A DNA stretch of 56,962 nucleotides from Nitrososphaera sp. Lineage in GTDB: Archaea; Thermoproteota; Nitrososphaeria; Nitrososphaerales; Nitrososphaeraceae. The first letter of the stretch is position 1; every line of letters begins with the position of its first letter. This document shows positions 36,208 to 46,176 of this stretch, piece by piece. The translations under genes and the position numbers were made by a program. The stretch lies in contig JANWIX010000036.1 in assembly GCA_025449675.1 (NCBI GenBank), positions 1-56,962 on the forward strand, read 5' to 3'. The notes under the pieces are model-generated. The model was not told where the DNA came from and ran no database searches. It worked only from the letters and a program-made list of their open reading frames with translations.

Positions 36208-37530
36208 ATGGACAAGACAAGGGCGGCAATAGTTGTCATCGTTGCCGCAGTTGCTATAGGAGTCGGCATTTCACTTGCCTTTCAGGCCAGCAGCAATCCG
36301 CCTGTAGTCCCACCGCCTTCCAATAACATACCGCCTCCAACCAACAACGGAAACAACAATACCGACGATCACGATAATTTCTCAGTCTTGCCCGATTCGA
36401 ATCCGCCTGTGATAAGAGATGCCACCCTGAGAGTCGAGAAGGTGATAGAGGGACTGTCAGCGCCAACCAGCATGACGTTTCTCGACCGGGACGACCTCAT
36501 GATTGTGCAAAAAGACAATGGCAGGGTACGCCACGTGTCAAATGGCGCCCTCCAGCCCGCCTCTTTGCTGGAAGTCTCTGTGAGGAATAATAGCGAAAGA
36601 GGTCTGCTTGGTCTGGCTGTGGCAGACAGGACGGGAACAAGCGACGTGTTCCTGTACTTTACCGAAGAAAGTAACGGAGACACAAGAAACAGGGTCTACA
36701 GGTATGACTGGTCCAGTCAAGGTATCATGGGAAGGACCCTCTTGCTGGACCTGCCAGGCACGCCCGGGCCAAATCATGACGGGGGCAAGATCACTCTGGG
36801 CCCTGATGGACTGCTTTACGTCATAATAGGCGATCTGAATCGCGACGGCATGCTGCAGAATTTTAGAAATGGTCCAAGCCCTGATGATACTTCAGTAATT
36901 ATTCGCGTGGATAGAAATGGAATGGCCGCAGGGAACGCACCACTCTCAGACAGTGATCCCGCAATAAATGATGCTTTGGCCACGTACTATGCCTATGGAA
37001 TACGCAATAGCTTTGGTATGGATTTTGATCCGTTGACCGATACCCTGTGGGACACTGAAAATGGGCCAGCCGACTACGATGAAATCAATGTTGTGCAGCC
37101 TGGATTTAACAGCGGATGGCAACGGGTCATGGGACCAATAGAGCGAACTGACGATGTACCTGATGACCTGGTCAGCTTTGAAGGCTCTAAATATTCGGAT
37201 CCCGCGTTCAGCTGGCGGCAGGCAGAGGGAATAACAGACATTGAATTTTTGAATTCAACAAAACTAGGTGACAGGTATTCCTTCAACATCTTTGTCGGCG
37301 ATATTAACAACGGAAATATCTACTTCTTTACAGTCAACGATGAAAGGGAGGGGATCACTGCTGACGGCGCAGGACTTCAGGACCTTGTCGCGGACAATCG
37401 CGACGAGGTCTCAGCCGTAACTTTTGGAACGGGATTTGGCGGAATAACTGATATTGAAACTGGGCCCGATGGCTATCTCTACATTCTTACCTTTGGCGGA
37501 GACCTGTATCGCATTGTTCCTGCGCAATAG
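36208..37530 (+). CDS. PQQ-type glucose/sorbosone dehydrogenase, membrane anchored
   Basis: N-terminal TM + P/N-rich linker; GLSAPTSMTFLDRDDLMIVQKDNGRV, PGPNHDGGKITLGPDGLLYVIIGD, YGIRNSFGMDFDPLTDTLWDTENGPADYDEINVVQPGFNSGW. Confidence 0.92.
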   Translation: MDKTRAAIVVIVAAVAIGVGISLAFQASSNPPVVPPPSNNIPPPTNNGNNNTDDHDNFSVLPDSNPPVIRDATLRVEKVIEGLSAPTSMTFLDRDDLMIVQKDNGRVRHVSNGALQPASLLEVSVRNNSERGLLGLAVADRTGTSDVFLYFTEESNGDTRNRVYRYDWSSQGIMGRTLLLDLPGTPGPNHDGGKITLGPDGLLYVIIGDLNRDGMLQNFRNGPSPDDTSVIIRVDRNGMAAGNAPLSDSDPAINDALATYYAYGIRNSFGMDFDPLTDTLWDTENGPADYDEINVVQPGFNSGWQRVMGPIERTDDVPDDLVSFEGSKYSDPAFSWRQAEGITDIEFLNSTKLGDRYSFNIFVGDINNGNIYFFTVNDEREGITADGAGLQDLVADNRDEVSAVTFGTGFGGITDIETGPDGYLYILTFGGDLYRIVPAQ

Positions 37531-37554
37531 TATTCGAATGCGAGCCGGGAGTTT

Positions 37555-38208
37555 ATGAAAAAGAACAACCTTAAACTATTATGTAAGAATCATGTTGAAC
37601 AATCGACTTTGCTGAACAAGCTGCGAGATTTGTTGCAGCCAACGATGGCCAGATTGGGAGCGAGCTTTGCTTCGACAGGGCTATCCGCGAATTTTTGGAC
37701 TGGTCTTGGGCTGTCCATCGCAATTGCAGCCGGGATAGTGTATGCTTCGCCAGCGCTGGGTCTGCCATGGTATTATGCCGCGGTGGTTGGCGGAATATTG
37801 CTGCTTGTTTCTGGATTCCTGGACGTGATTGACGGGAGCGTTGCGCGCGTCACCGGCAAGTCTTCAAAGAAGGGCGCCTTTCTGGATTCGTCATTTGACA
37901 AGATTGCCGAATCTGTGGTATTCGTCGGAATAGCCGCCGGTGGATTGGCGCAACCCGTGTGGGTAATCGTAGCGCTTGCAGCGTCTCTTCTTGTGAGCTA
38001 CTCTAGAGCAAGGGCAGAGTCACTTGGCGTGGAGTTGAAGGGCATCGGAATAGGAGAACGTGCCGAGCGGCTGTTGATAGTTGCGTTGGTAGGAATGGTT
38101 CCGCATCCTGAAGCCATGAACTGGGCGATGATAATAGTGGCGGTAGTTGCGGCTATAACGCTTGCGCAGCGCATTGCGTCAACATCAAAGAAACTGTCCT
38201 TTACCTGA
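37555..38208 (+). CDS. CDP-alcohol phosphatidyltransferase (possibly archaetidylinositol phosphate synthase)
   Basis: DVIDGSVARVTGKSSKKGAFLDSSFDK (DGx2ARx8Gx3Dx3D motif). Confidence 0.88.
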   Translation: MKKNNLKLLCKNHVEQSTLLNKLRDLLQPTMARLGASFASTGLSANFWTGLGLSIAIAAGIVYASPALGLPWYYAAVVGGILLLVSGFLDVIDGSVARVTGKSSKKGAFLDSSFDKIAESVVFVGIAAGGLAQPVWVIVALAASLLVSYSRARAESLGVELKGIGIGERAERLLIVALVGMVPHPEAMNWAMIIVAVVAAITLAQRIASTSKKLSFT

Positions 38209-38497
38209 GTCTTCCGCCCATGCGCCTTTCGGCTTCGGACCGCACCTTGACGATGCCCCTGTGGACGGCGCAAGATACGCAATAGAACTTTACATCAGTC
38301 GATTGCGGCGCGTAGAACGTATCAGGATAGGTCTGCCTCAGCTCCTTGGCAAGAGTTGGCTCAATCATGGTGATCCTTCCAGTGACTTTCTTTGCCTTGT
38401 CCCGCGGAACCAAAGCACCACACTGGCTGCAATGCACTGTGCCGGAACTGCCCTTGCCACCCTTGGATCTGCCTCTACTTGCTCTCTTCTTTGGCAT
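38201..38497 (-). CDS. rps26e: 30S ribosomal protein S26e
   Basis: MPKKRASRGRSKGGKGSSGTVHCSQCGALVPRDKAKKVTGR ... FYCVSCAVHRGIVKVRSEAERR. Confidence 0.93.
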   Translation of the reverse strand: MPKKRASRGRSKGGKGSSGTVHCSQCGALVPRDKAKKVTGRITMIEPTLAKELRQTYPDTFYAPQSTDVKFYCVSCAVHRGIVKVRSEAERRMGGRLR

Positions 38498-38736
38498 GGA
38501 GCGTTTAGGTCTCTTGCCATCCTTTAAATCTTGTGATGATTCTGTTAACCCAGAGTAAATGCAGGTAGTCAGAAAAATTTGCTCAAAAAGTATATAGCTT
38601 AGTTGCGTCGCATTTCAATATACAAGAGGGCTAATGCCGCCAGCTGCGGGACCGCCATCCCAAACTCGCTGCTGTGCGTGCGACCCTTTCTTGTCGCTAT
38701 CTTATTATTAAAAGCCACTTACAAAAGCAGCAATCT

Positions 38737-39651
38737 TTGAGAATAGGTATTGCTTCGCATGTTGTGCTAGACACCATCAGGAAAAATGATGGATCGTCGA
38801 TCGACAGTCTCGGCGGGCCGCCCTGTTACTGCGGGCTGACGAGCAGGCGATTTGGGTTTGAGGTGGCACTTGCCACCAGAATTGGCAGTGATTTTCCCAG
38901 CCAGATGGTTGATCTTTTACGACAGAACAAGATCTTCGTCAAAGAGAACCACCGGGATCATCAAAATCCTACGACACGATTCTCTATTTCCACCCAGCAA
39001 GACACGCGCATGCTGTCACTCACATCAAAGTGTGGACCCCTGGCGGCCGAAGATATCGAAAAGATGAACGTAGATTGCTGGTTGGCAAGTCCTGTTGTCG
39101 ACGAAATTTCGACTGAAGTGCTTGCAGCGATCAAAGAGGATGGAGGAACCAGACATTTCTGCATGCTAGACCCGCAGGGATACATGCGAAGCATCGATAG
39201 CAATGGTGTCGTGACCCTCAAGGATAGACTGAATCTGGATCTTTCCGGCGTACGCGCCATCAAAGTGGATGAAGATGAGATGAGGGCTCTGACTGGAGGG
39301 CTCGGTGGGCTGGAAGGTATGAAGGTCTTGCAGTCAAGGGGAGTCGAATTCGTAGTTTCGACGGTTCATCGGGAGATCCATCTGTTGCACGAAGAGACGC
39401 ACTACTGGGCGAAAATGAAAGAAATAGATGCGCCGGATTCGACTGGCGCAGGCGACATTTTGTGTGCCGCTTTTTGCTGCAGTTTTGTAAAGGAAAAAGA
39501 TCCACTTTGGGCACTATGTTTCGGGGCAGGTGCGGTAAGGGCCGCCTTGGAATCAGGACAGAATGGCCTGGACAAGGTGCCTTCGATGGGCAGGATAGAA
39601 GAGAACGCCTCTTACTTTTACAACACGATAGGCTTCAAGCAACTCTCTTAG
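38737..39651 (+). CDS. PfkB-family sugar/nucleoside kinase
   Basis: C-terminal APDSTGAGDILCAAF; N-term LGGPPCYCGLTSRRFG; likely TTG start at 38737. Confidence 0.87.
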   Translation: MRIGIASHVVLDTIRKNDGSSIDSLGGPPCYCGLTSRRFGFEVALATRIGSDFPSQMVDLLRQNKIFVKENHRDHQNPTTRFSISTQQDTRMLSLTSKCGPLAAEDIEKMNVDCWLASPVVDEISTEVLAAIKEDGGTRHFCMLDPQGYMRSIDSNGVVTLKDRLNLDLSGVRAIKVDEDEMRALTGGLGGLEGMKVLQSRGVEFVVSTVHREIHLLHEETHYWAKMKEIDAPDSTGAGDILCAAFCCSFVKEKDPLWALCFGAGAVRAALESGQNGLDKVPSMGRIEENASYFYNTIGFKQLS

Positions 39652-39722
39652 CTTTAGATCTGAGCACCGTTGTGTGTGTTTCGTTCGCCGTGCTCACCTT
39701 CAAGGTGTAGGTAGTAGAACGG

Positions 39723-40124
39723 CTAAGTCAATGCATTCAGAAAAATTCTGGTATCTTTTCTTGATAGCAAACAAAACGATGCGGTACTAACGACCATCGA
39801 AGCTAATCGGTCGATAGAAGTGTAGGGCGGTAACAGTATCAATGCTATCAAGTAAATACCAAACACTAATACATGTAAGATTATTGCGGCAAACCAAGAC
39901 CATCTTTGTTTTTTCAAGATACCAATGCCTGTTATTATGCTGAAAATGAACAACCCACCTTGGGCAAGAAATAGTGAAAAAGTCAGGGTCAGGTATGAAA
40001 CCGTGTCTAACTGTGGTCTGTCGGGTCTTGGGTACCTGAAAGCAACTTCAAGGGAGTCTCGCGTAAGTCGATCATAAACAGCCTGAATTATGGCAGGCGA
40101 TAAAGCCAAAAATGTGAGAATCAC
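39723..40124 (-). CDS. Membrane protein, unknown
   Basis: Four hydrophobic segments. Confidence 0.5.
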   Translation of the reverse strand: MILTFLALSPAIIQAVYDRLTRDSLEVAFRYPRPDRPQLDTVSYLTLTFSLFLAQGGLFIFSIITGIGILKKQRWSWFAAIILHVLVFGIYLIALILLPPYTSIDRLASMVVSTASFCLLSRKDTRIFLNALT

Positions 40125-40210
40125 CAGAAGAATGATAGCAATGGGTCGCCTGCGTGTAGCTGTTTCTGCCGTAACAGCGTTTAGAAAAATGAGCTATTTT
40201 AGGCTTAGAG

Positions 40211-40483
40211 TCATAGCATTAGCATAGGCTGTCTAGCGAGGCAGAAGTATCTGAAAGCGAACAAAGTGATTGTCAGCGTCAGCGCTAGCATCAATGAAAA
40301 CGAGAGTGTGTCTGAGTGAGACCAAAAAGTTCCATTTTGCCAAGTTAGGCATGCCGTTGAAGGGTTACATTGTGAAGAATGACCAAAGGCGCTTTCCATA
40401 CTCGCAATCAAGTCGAATGCGAAGCAAGCTACGACCAACACAAAAACTAGCCCTACCTGCAAACTTATCATTATTCGTAGCAT
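40211..40483 (-). CDS. Small membrane protein, unknown
   Basis: Two hydrophobic segments. Confidence 0.38.
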   Translation of the reverse strand: MLRIMISLQVGLVFVLVVACFAFDLIASMESAFGHSSQCNPSTACLTWQNGTFWSHSDTLSFSLMLALTLTITLFAFRYFCLARQPMLML

Positions 40484-40525
40484 GTTCAGATAAGGTTATT
40501 GTAGTCGCACTTCGCATCAGAGTCA

Positions 40526-40933
40526 ATGCCAGCGAATCATAAGGTCAGCGTCGCTTGGCAGATTGTATTCACGTTCATACCGATTCTTGATCTGTGGGCA
40601 TTCTACAGAATCAGAAAATTACAAAAATACGTGCTCTGGGTCATTTTACCAATGATAGCTCTGTCTGTCGCTATCGCTTCGTACTACTTCTATGTCATAA
40701 CAAAAGAGCTAATAGATGGCGCGTTGAGATATGACAATAGCACTTTAGATTCTAACAATGGCACGCAGGTCGCGGTTTCAAGAGTAGTACCAGCGCAAGG
40801 TTCTTTTCGAGAAGTCTCTGACTCTAGTAATATCGTTTTCATTGGCGCAGGCATAGGTTTTCAAGGTCTCTCAATCTATCTCATAATTAGTTGGTCGAGA
40901 CAGCATAATCGCACTTTTGACACATCCGCTTAA
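40526..40933 (+). CDS. Membrane protein, unknown
   Basis: Hydrophobic segments (IVFTFIPILDLWAF, VLWVILPMIALSVAIASYYFYV, IVFIGAGIGFQGLSIYLII). Confidence 0.5.
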   Translation: MPANHKVSVAWQIVFTFIPILDLWAFYRIRKLQKYVLWVILPMIALSVAIASYYFYVITKELIDGALRYDNSTLDSNNGTQVAVSRVVPAQGSFREVSDSSNIVFIGAGIGFQGLSIYLIISWSRQHNRTFDTSA

Positions 40934-40995
40934 TCAACAAGTAAGAAAATCTGAACATACGTTACGGCTCTCTTAGCTTTAAATCCCACCCTGAC

Positions 40996-42015
40996 TTGAC
41001 CCAGACTGCTGTGAAAGTAGCGCTTTCAGGCGTCGATTCCAGAGACGAGGCCATGCTGTCGAAAGTGAAAAAGACGCTGGAATACCTTAACGTAAAAACT
41101 CAAGTCATGAAAGATAATGATTATCACGCGGCAAGAGAAGTGGACCTGGTCCTCGTCGCCGGTGGCGATCGCGGGATCTTGGACTACTTCCACAAGGTAG
41201 TTACCGAATCTGCCCCCGTTTTGGGAATCCATGAAACTGATGCTACCGGGTTCCTGGCGCAATTGGAAGTCCGCGATCTAGAGTTCGCTACTTCTCGTCT
41301 AAAACGTGGTGACTACTCTGTCGACGAGGTATTCCGCCTTGCCGTCAAGGTTGATGGCCGTCCGATAGATCCGGCTCTAAATGACGTCGCGGTATTTCCC
41401 AGCAAGAGCGCGACTCTGATGGAGCACGTGCTTCGGATAGATGGAAAGGACGTATGGCATGACAAGAGCGATGGTGTCATTATCGCGACTCCGACAGGCT
41501 CGACGGCGTACTCGATGTCGGCCGGCGGCCCCATGGCAATGCAAAGATCCCAGATCTTTATTGTAGTCTCTGTGAATTCATTGGACAATACCCGCAGGCC
41601 ACTGGTGGTTCCAAACGACAGCAAGCTGGAAATCGCCGACATTACAAGCCGTTACCACTGCGAGGTAGTTCTGGACGGGGGTCGCAGGCTGCAAGTAAAA
41701 ACAATGCTGGAATGCTCAAAACACGAATTTCCGGCGAGACTTGTCAGGCTGGCCGGGGACTCATCCGCGGCCGCGCTTATGGCAAAGAAGGTGAAACTTG
41801 CAGAGGACATGCTAAAGATGCCTCCAAGCGCCAAGCTCATCCTAAAGACCCTTGAATACGAAGGAGCGCTGAGCCAGAAGGATCTGGCGGCGAGGACTCT
41901 TCTGCCGGAGCGAACGATCAGGCTTTCGCTAAGCCACCTCCTGAGCCAGGGCTACGTCAAGAAAAAGACCTCCCTCAGAGATGCCAGACAGAGGATCTAC
42001 GAGCTGAAACTCTAG
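40996..42015 (+). CDS. NAD kinase with C-terminal winged-helix domain
   Basis: LVAGGDRGILDYF (GGDG-like), ALNDVAV, IIATPTGSTAYSMSAGGP, LVVPNDSKLEI; C-term LKTLEYEGALSQKDLAARTLLPERTIRLSLSHLLSQGYVKKKTSLRDARQRIYEL. Confidence 0.85.
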   Translation: MTQTAVKVALSGVDSRDEAMLSKVKKTLEYLNVKTQVMKDNDYHAAREVDLVLVAGGDRGILDYFHKVVTESAPVLGIHETDATGFLAQLEVRDLEFATSRLKRGDYSVDEVFRLAVKVDGRPIDPALNDVAVFPSKSATLMEHVLRIDGKDVWHDKSDGVIIATPTGSTAYSMSAGGPMAMQRSQIFIVVSVNSLDNTRRPLVVPNDSKLEIADITSRYHCEVVLDGGRRLQVKTMLECSKHEFPARLVRLAGDSSAAALMAKKVKLAEDMLKMPPSAKLILKTLEYEGALSQKDLAARTLLPERTIRLSLSHLLSQGYVKKKTSLRDARQRIYELKL

Positions 42016-43643
42016 CGCCTGGCCGCTGCCTTTACAAACGCGTCAAAAGCCTGTTCGGGCTTGCCGGGCCTGCTGCTGAATTCCGCGTGATATTGCACCG
42101 CAAAGTAGAACCTGTGATTTGGTATCTCTAGGATTTCGATGCGCCTGCCACTGTCCGAGCTGGCTGAAAGCACAAGACCCTTCTTTGTGAGCAGGTCGAG
42201 ATAACGCTGGTTGAATTCGTATCGGTGTCTGTGTCTGCGCTCTATAGTGTTTGACGCGTAGAGCTTCGCTGCTTTTGTGCCGGCTGCAACGGATATCTTG
42301 TGGCTGCCCAGACGCATTGTTCCTCCCATGTCATGCACATTTCTCTGTTCAGGCATGAAATCTACGACAGGATTCTTGGTGTGCGGATCGAGCTCGCTTG
42401 AATTCGCGTCCGTCAGCCCTCCTGCATGTCTCGCAAATGCAACTATTGCAAGCTGAAATCCAAAACAAATCCCTAGATACGGGATGTCATTTACCCTTGC
42501 AAAGTTGGCGGCGTCTATGATGCCTTCACTGCCGCGCTTGCCAAATCCGCCGGGGGCAAGTATCCCGTCAAAGTTCTTGAGCTGGGCCAGGTTCTCTGCG
42601 GCTCCGTTCTCGAAGCCTTCGGAATCTATCCACTGGATTTCAATCTTTTTGCCGATGCTTGCACCTGCGTGCGAAAGAGCATGGTAGACGCTCACGTAAC
42701 TGTCTGGAAGAGTAACGTACTTGCCGACGATTGCGATCTTTACCATCCCGCTTTGATTCGAGAAGGAATCTGCTATAGACTGCCAGTTGCCCCACCGCAG
42801 CGCTGGCTTTCTTAGCCCGAGCCGTTCGGTGATTGCGCTGAGCACGCCCTGGGCTTCAAGAACTTCAGGAACCTTGTATATGGAGGGCGCATCGTGGCAT
42901 GAAATCACGCATTTTTCTTCTACGCTGCCAAAGAGCGAGATTTTGCGCCTGGCGTCAGCGCTCAGTGGCGTTTTGCATCGAACTGCCAGAAGGTCCGGCT
43001 GTATTCCTATCCTGCGCAGCTCCTGAACGCTGTGCTGGGTCGGCTTGGTCTTTTGCTCTCCAACTACATCAAGGACCGGAGCCAGAGTAACATGGATAAA
43101 CAGCGTATTTGAAAGCCCCTGGTCGAGCTCCATCTGCCGGAAGGCCTCGAGAAACGGCAGGCTCTCAATGTCGCCGACTGTGCCTCCGCACTCAACGACC
43201 ATGATATCAAGACCCTCATCGTCCGCTATCTTGCGCAGCGTTTTCTTTATCGCATCTGTAACATGCGGGATTATTTGCACGCACTGGCCTAGGTACTTGC
43301 CTTCGCGTTCTGCTTTTATTACATCCATGTACACCCGGCCGGTCGTAATGTTGTGCTCCTTTGTCATGGGCATGTCTATGAATCGTTCATAGTTTCCGAT
43401 GTCCATGTCGCATTCTCCGCCGTCGTCTGTGACAAAGACCTCGCCATGCGCGACAGGGTTCATTGTTCCGGCATCATAGTTCACGTAAGGATCGATCTTT
43501 ACACACGATACTTTGTAGCCGGCAAGCTGGAGCAACTTTGCAGTGGAAGACGTTGTAACACCCTTGCCAAGACCGGACATGACGCCGCCCGTAACGAAAA
43601 TGAACTTGCATGGTCCGTTTCGCGGCCTGGCCTTTGACTGCAC
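42012..43643 (-). CDS. pyrG: CTP synthase
   Basis: [87 protein letters not shown]. Confidence 0.97.
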   Translation of the reverse strand: MQSKARPRNGPCKFIFVTGGVMSGLGKGVTTSSTAKLLQLAGYKVSCVKIDPYVNYDAGTMNPVAHGEVFVTDDGGECDMDIGNYERFIDMPMTKEHNITTGRVYMDVIKAEREGKYLGQCVQIIPHVTDAIKKTLRKIADDEGLDIMVVECGGTVGDIESLPFLEAFRQMELDQGLSNTLFIHVTLAPVLDVVGEQKTKPTQHSVQELRRIGIQPDLLAVRCKTPLSADARRKISLFGSVEEKCVISCHDAPSIYKVPEVLEAQGVLSAITERLGLRKPALRWGNWQSIADSFSNQSGMVKIAIVGKYVTLPDSYVSVYHALSHAGASIGKKIEIQWIDSEGFENGAAENLAQLKNFDGILAPGGFGKRGSEGIIDAANFARVNDIPYLGICFGFQLAIVAFARHAGGLTDANSSELDPHTKNPVVDFMPEQRNVHDMGGTMRLGSHKISVAAGTKAAKLYASNTIERRHRHRYEFNQRYLDLLTKKGLVLSASSDSGRRIEILEIPNHRFYFAVQYHAEFSSRPGKPEQAFDAFVKAAARR

Positions 43644-43721
43644 ATTAAACTTTGAATGAACACCCTTTTATTCCTTTTCGGGAGCGTGTCGCTATGTTAA
43701 TAAGAAGAAAATGAGCAATTC

Positions 43722-44126
43722 ATGTCGTATCAGCAAACCATGCAAGAACTCCCTAACATGAAAAAATTGCGAGGGCGAAATGCCATAGAGGCTGCTCATG
43801 CTGGCATGAGCGGTGAAGACGAAGCGAGGCTCGAGTCCACGATATCTGGCTTGTACGGAGTATCTCACGACGAAGCAGTGGAAATTCACACAAACTATCA
43901 TGTCGACAGAATTTTCCTATCACTTTACACGCGCGCGTTGGCTAACGGAATGAAAAAAGAAGCAATCCTGCAACGGTTTCAGGAGCTCGACTTTCTCGGA
44001 ATCGCACAACAGGTAACGCAAGGCAAAATTGCCGAGCCGGCAGCTGTAGAAGTGTTATTCAGGAGCTTGGCAAAGTTAGAGACCAGGGGAAAAGTTGAAG
44101 ACAGATACCTGAGTTTCTACGGATAG
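43722..44126 (+). CDS. Conserved hypothetical protein, 134 aa
   Basis: Helical soluble protein; no domain recognised. Confidence 0.5.
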   Translation: MSYQQTMQELPNMKKLRGRNAIEAAHAGMSGEDEARLESTISGLYGVSHDEAVEIHTNYHVDRIFLSLYTRALANGMKKEAILQRFQELDFLGIAQQVTQGKIAEPAAVEVLFRSLAKLETRGKVEDRYLSFYG

Positions 44127-44135
44127 CGACTCTGA

Positions 44136-44441
44136 TTATTCCATTGGATGCCGCTTGCGTCCGTACACAAAAGGTGTCCTGTTGTTTTCCAGATTGCGCC
44201 TGAAGTAGTCAAACAGCACCACAGTCTTTGATACTTCGGCATCCGAGAGGGAAAGCAGTGCTGGATTGAAATAGCTAAGAATTATTCTCCATCCCTTGAG
44301 TTGACCGGCCTTGATGTATTGTTCTGGATTGCTATCTACCAGGTGTTCAATGAATTCATTGGTGAAGTAGAATTCGTCTTGACGCTTCGCAACCACGCCG
44401 GCAGCCAGCAACTTTCCTACGACTCCTTGTGACAAAGACAC
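44136..44441 (-). CDS. Hypothetical protein, 101 aa
   Basis: Convergent with 43722 gene; helix-turn-helix-like N-term (LSQGVVGKLLAAGVVAKRQDEFYFTNEF). Confidence 0.45.
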   Translation of the reverse strand: MSLSQGVVGKLLAAGVVAKRQDEFYFTNEFIEHLVDSNPEQYIKAGQLKGWRIILSYFNPALLSLSDAEVSKTVVLFDYFRRNLENNRTPFVYGRKRHPME

Positions 44442-44604
44442 TCAGTTTCAGGATGTCTCTGGTAATCATGTTATAACTGCGATATGGTCATTTTGTCTCG
44501 TCGAAATGGCAGAACTTGCCTCGGAAGGCTGTATCGATGGAAAATCTGTCTTGCCAACCTGCAAGACTGGAACGGGCGAACTATACTGCTCGCGGTCAGA
44601 CGTT

Positions 44605-44889
44605 TCAGGACTGCCCCACGTAGCCGACATCGCGGAGAAAATTGACCAGTTTACTGACGTATGGGTTTTCCATGTTTATGCTGTACATCACGTTGGCATA
44701 TCTGTTCTGGTTTACCCAGCCCAAACCAACCAGGTCATCCAGGTTGCTCTTGATATCTTCGCGCTTTAGGTGGGTTTTCTTGTGGAGCAGGTATACAGTC
44801 GCCATTTTCTGTTCTTCTGCCAGCGCTCTGATTATCTTGATCTTGCCTATGCTCCCGAGACCCGTTTCGATTGTCTTCTTGGCATCCAT
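44605..44889 (-). CDS. Small winged-helix protein in operon with cdc6
   Basis: IGKIKIIRALAEEQKMATVYLLHKKTHLKREDIKSNLDDLVGLGWVNQNRYANVMYSINMENPYVSKLVNFLRDVGYV. Confidence 0.7.
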   Translation of the reverse strand: MDAKKTIETGLGSIGKIKIIRALAEEQKMATVYLLHKKTHLKREDIKSNLDDLVGLGWVNQNRYANVMYSINMENPYVSKLVNFLRDVGYVGQS

Positions 44890-44890
44890 C

Positions 44891-46051
44891 CTATTTGCCA
44901 GTCCTGACCTTGTCCATCAGCACAGGCTCGAGTTCTGCAAGCGACGCGCCGTGAAGTCCGATCTCCTTGAACGATCTGATGTCAACGAGCTTTCTGACCT
45001 TGAGGTCGTCCAGGTAATCCTCAACTTCAACTTTTTTTGCCCCCAGCTGCTCAGCAAGTTCTGACGCGTGAATTCTGACGTCTTTGAGATCAACGTACTG
45101 CCTTTTTCTTGCGCGCAGGGCGCGAACAATAGCTATCAGGCTTAGGAGCTGCGGCCGCGACAATTGCTCCAGCTCTTCGGTCGTGATGGATGGGTGTATC
45201 TGCCCATGAACCTTCCGGATCTGGTCCAGCGTGATCCTGCCGGTGCCTTGCGACTCGGCAAGGTTTCCTGCGTACAAGAGCAGATCAAGAGCGTATCTGA
45301 CGTCACCCTTTACCTGCTCTGACGTGGTAATGCTCGCAACCTTGTCAATGATGTCTGACCCGATTGCGCGGGGCATGAACGCCTCGGCACAGCGTTTCTC
45401 CAGGATATCGCTTACCTCGCTTATGGTGTATGGCTGAAATTCAAGTGGGATGCGTCCCAGCGTACTCAGCTCGGTGGGATCAAGCCGACTGTAGAATTCC
45501 GTGTTCTTTGCGATAAAGACAACGCCTTTGACGTTGGAAGGCCTTTCGGGCTCAAATTCATTCAGCCGGGTAAGGTCATAGATGATGGTGGTATCCTTGC
45601 TCGTCTTTATCAGGTAGTCGATCTCGTCCATGATAATAACTGCATAAAGGTTATTGTCGCGCAGGTATCTCAGCAAATATCTTAGCATTTCTTCTGCGCT
45701 CAGACCCTGTGCGGGCAACTCCGGCGCCAGACATTCGAGCAGGAACCTATAGATCGCAAACTTGTTTCCTCCCTGCAGCTTTAGATTAATGTATGCCACC
45801 CTGAATGCCAGTCTGCGTGCGGAGAAACGCGCCTCGATCATTTTAGAAGACCGAATGACGGTAGAGGTTTTTCCGATCCCGGCAGGTCCGATAACTTGCA
45901 CGATAGTGAGTGGAAATTTGTCAGGATCCACTTCTGCCTTTGAGAAGCTGTGCGCGACCTGTTCTATCTGCGACTCGCGGTGTGGCAACTCTTCCGGTAT
46001 GTATCGCGGCGAAAGTTTGGACCGATCGCGGAATATGACACTGTCAGACAT
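44891..46051 (-). CDS. cdc6: Orc1/Cdc6 family replication initiator
   Basis: LPHRESQIEQVAHSF, Walker A VIGPAGIGKTSTVIR, Walker B VIIMDEIDYLI, C-terminal wHD. Confidence 0.93.
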   Translation of the reverse strand: MSDSVIFRDRSKLSPRYIPEELPHRESQIEQVAHSFSKAEVDPDKFPLTIVQVIGPAGIGKTSTVIRSSKMIEARFSARRLAFRVAYINLKLQGGNKFAIYRFLLECLAPELPAQGLSAEEMLRYLLRYLRDNNLYAVIIMDEIDYLIKTSKDTTIIYDLTRLNEFEPERPSNVKGVVFIAKNTEFYSRLDPTELSTLGRIPLEFQPYTISEVSDILEKRCAEAFMPRAIGSDIIDKVASITTSEQVKGDVRYALDLLLYAGNLAESQGTGRITLDQIRKVHGQIHPSITTEELEQLSRPQLLSLIAIVRALRARKRQYVDLKDVRIHASELAEQLGAKKVEVEDYLDDLKVRKLVDIRSFKEIGLHGASLAELEPVLMDKVRTGK

Positions 46052-46176
46052 CCTAAGTCGTTATTGCTCAATAGTGCGCGACCATCCATATATACGTGAA
46101 CAGAGTCGCTCGGTGTTTCGGCCGATGCGCCACTTTGAATAGAATTAATATCCGCCGAGATTATCGTAGGCAGAGG

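Noticed and set aside
36400-36412. GATTCGAATCC, tRNA T-loop-like
   Set aside because: Within the coding frame of the PQQ-type dehydrogenase; no flanking cloverleaf.
44506-44769. 87-aa plus-strand ORF
   Set aside because: Mostly antisense to the cdc6-linked wHTH gene; low protein likeness.
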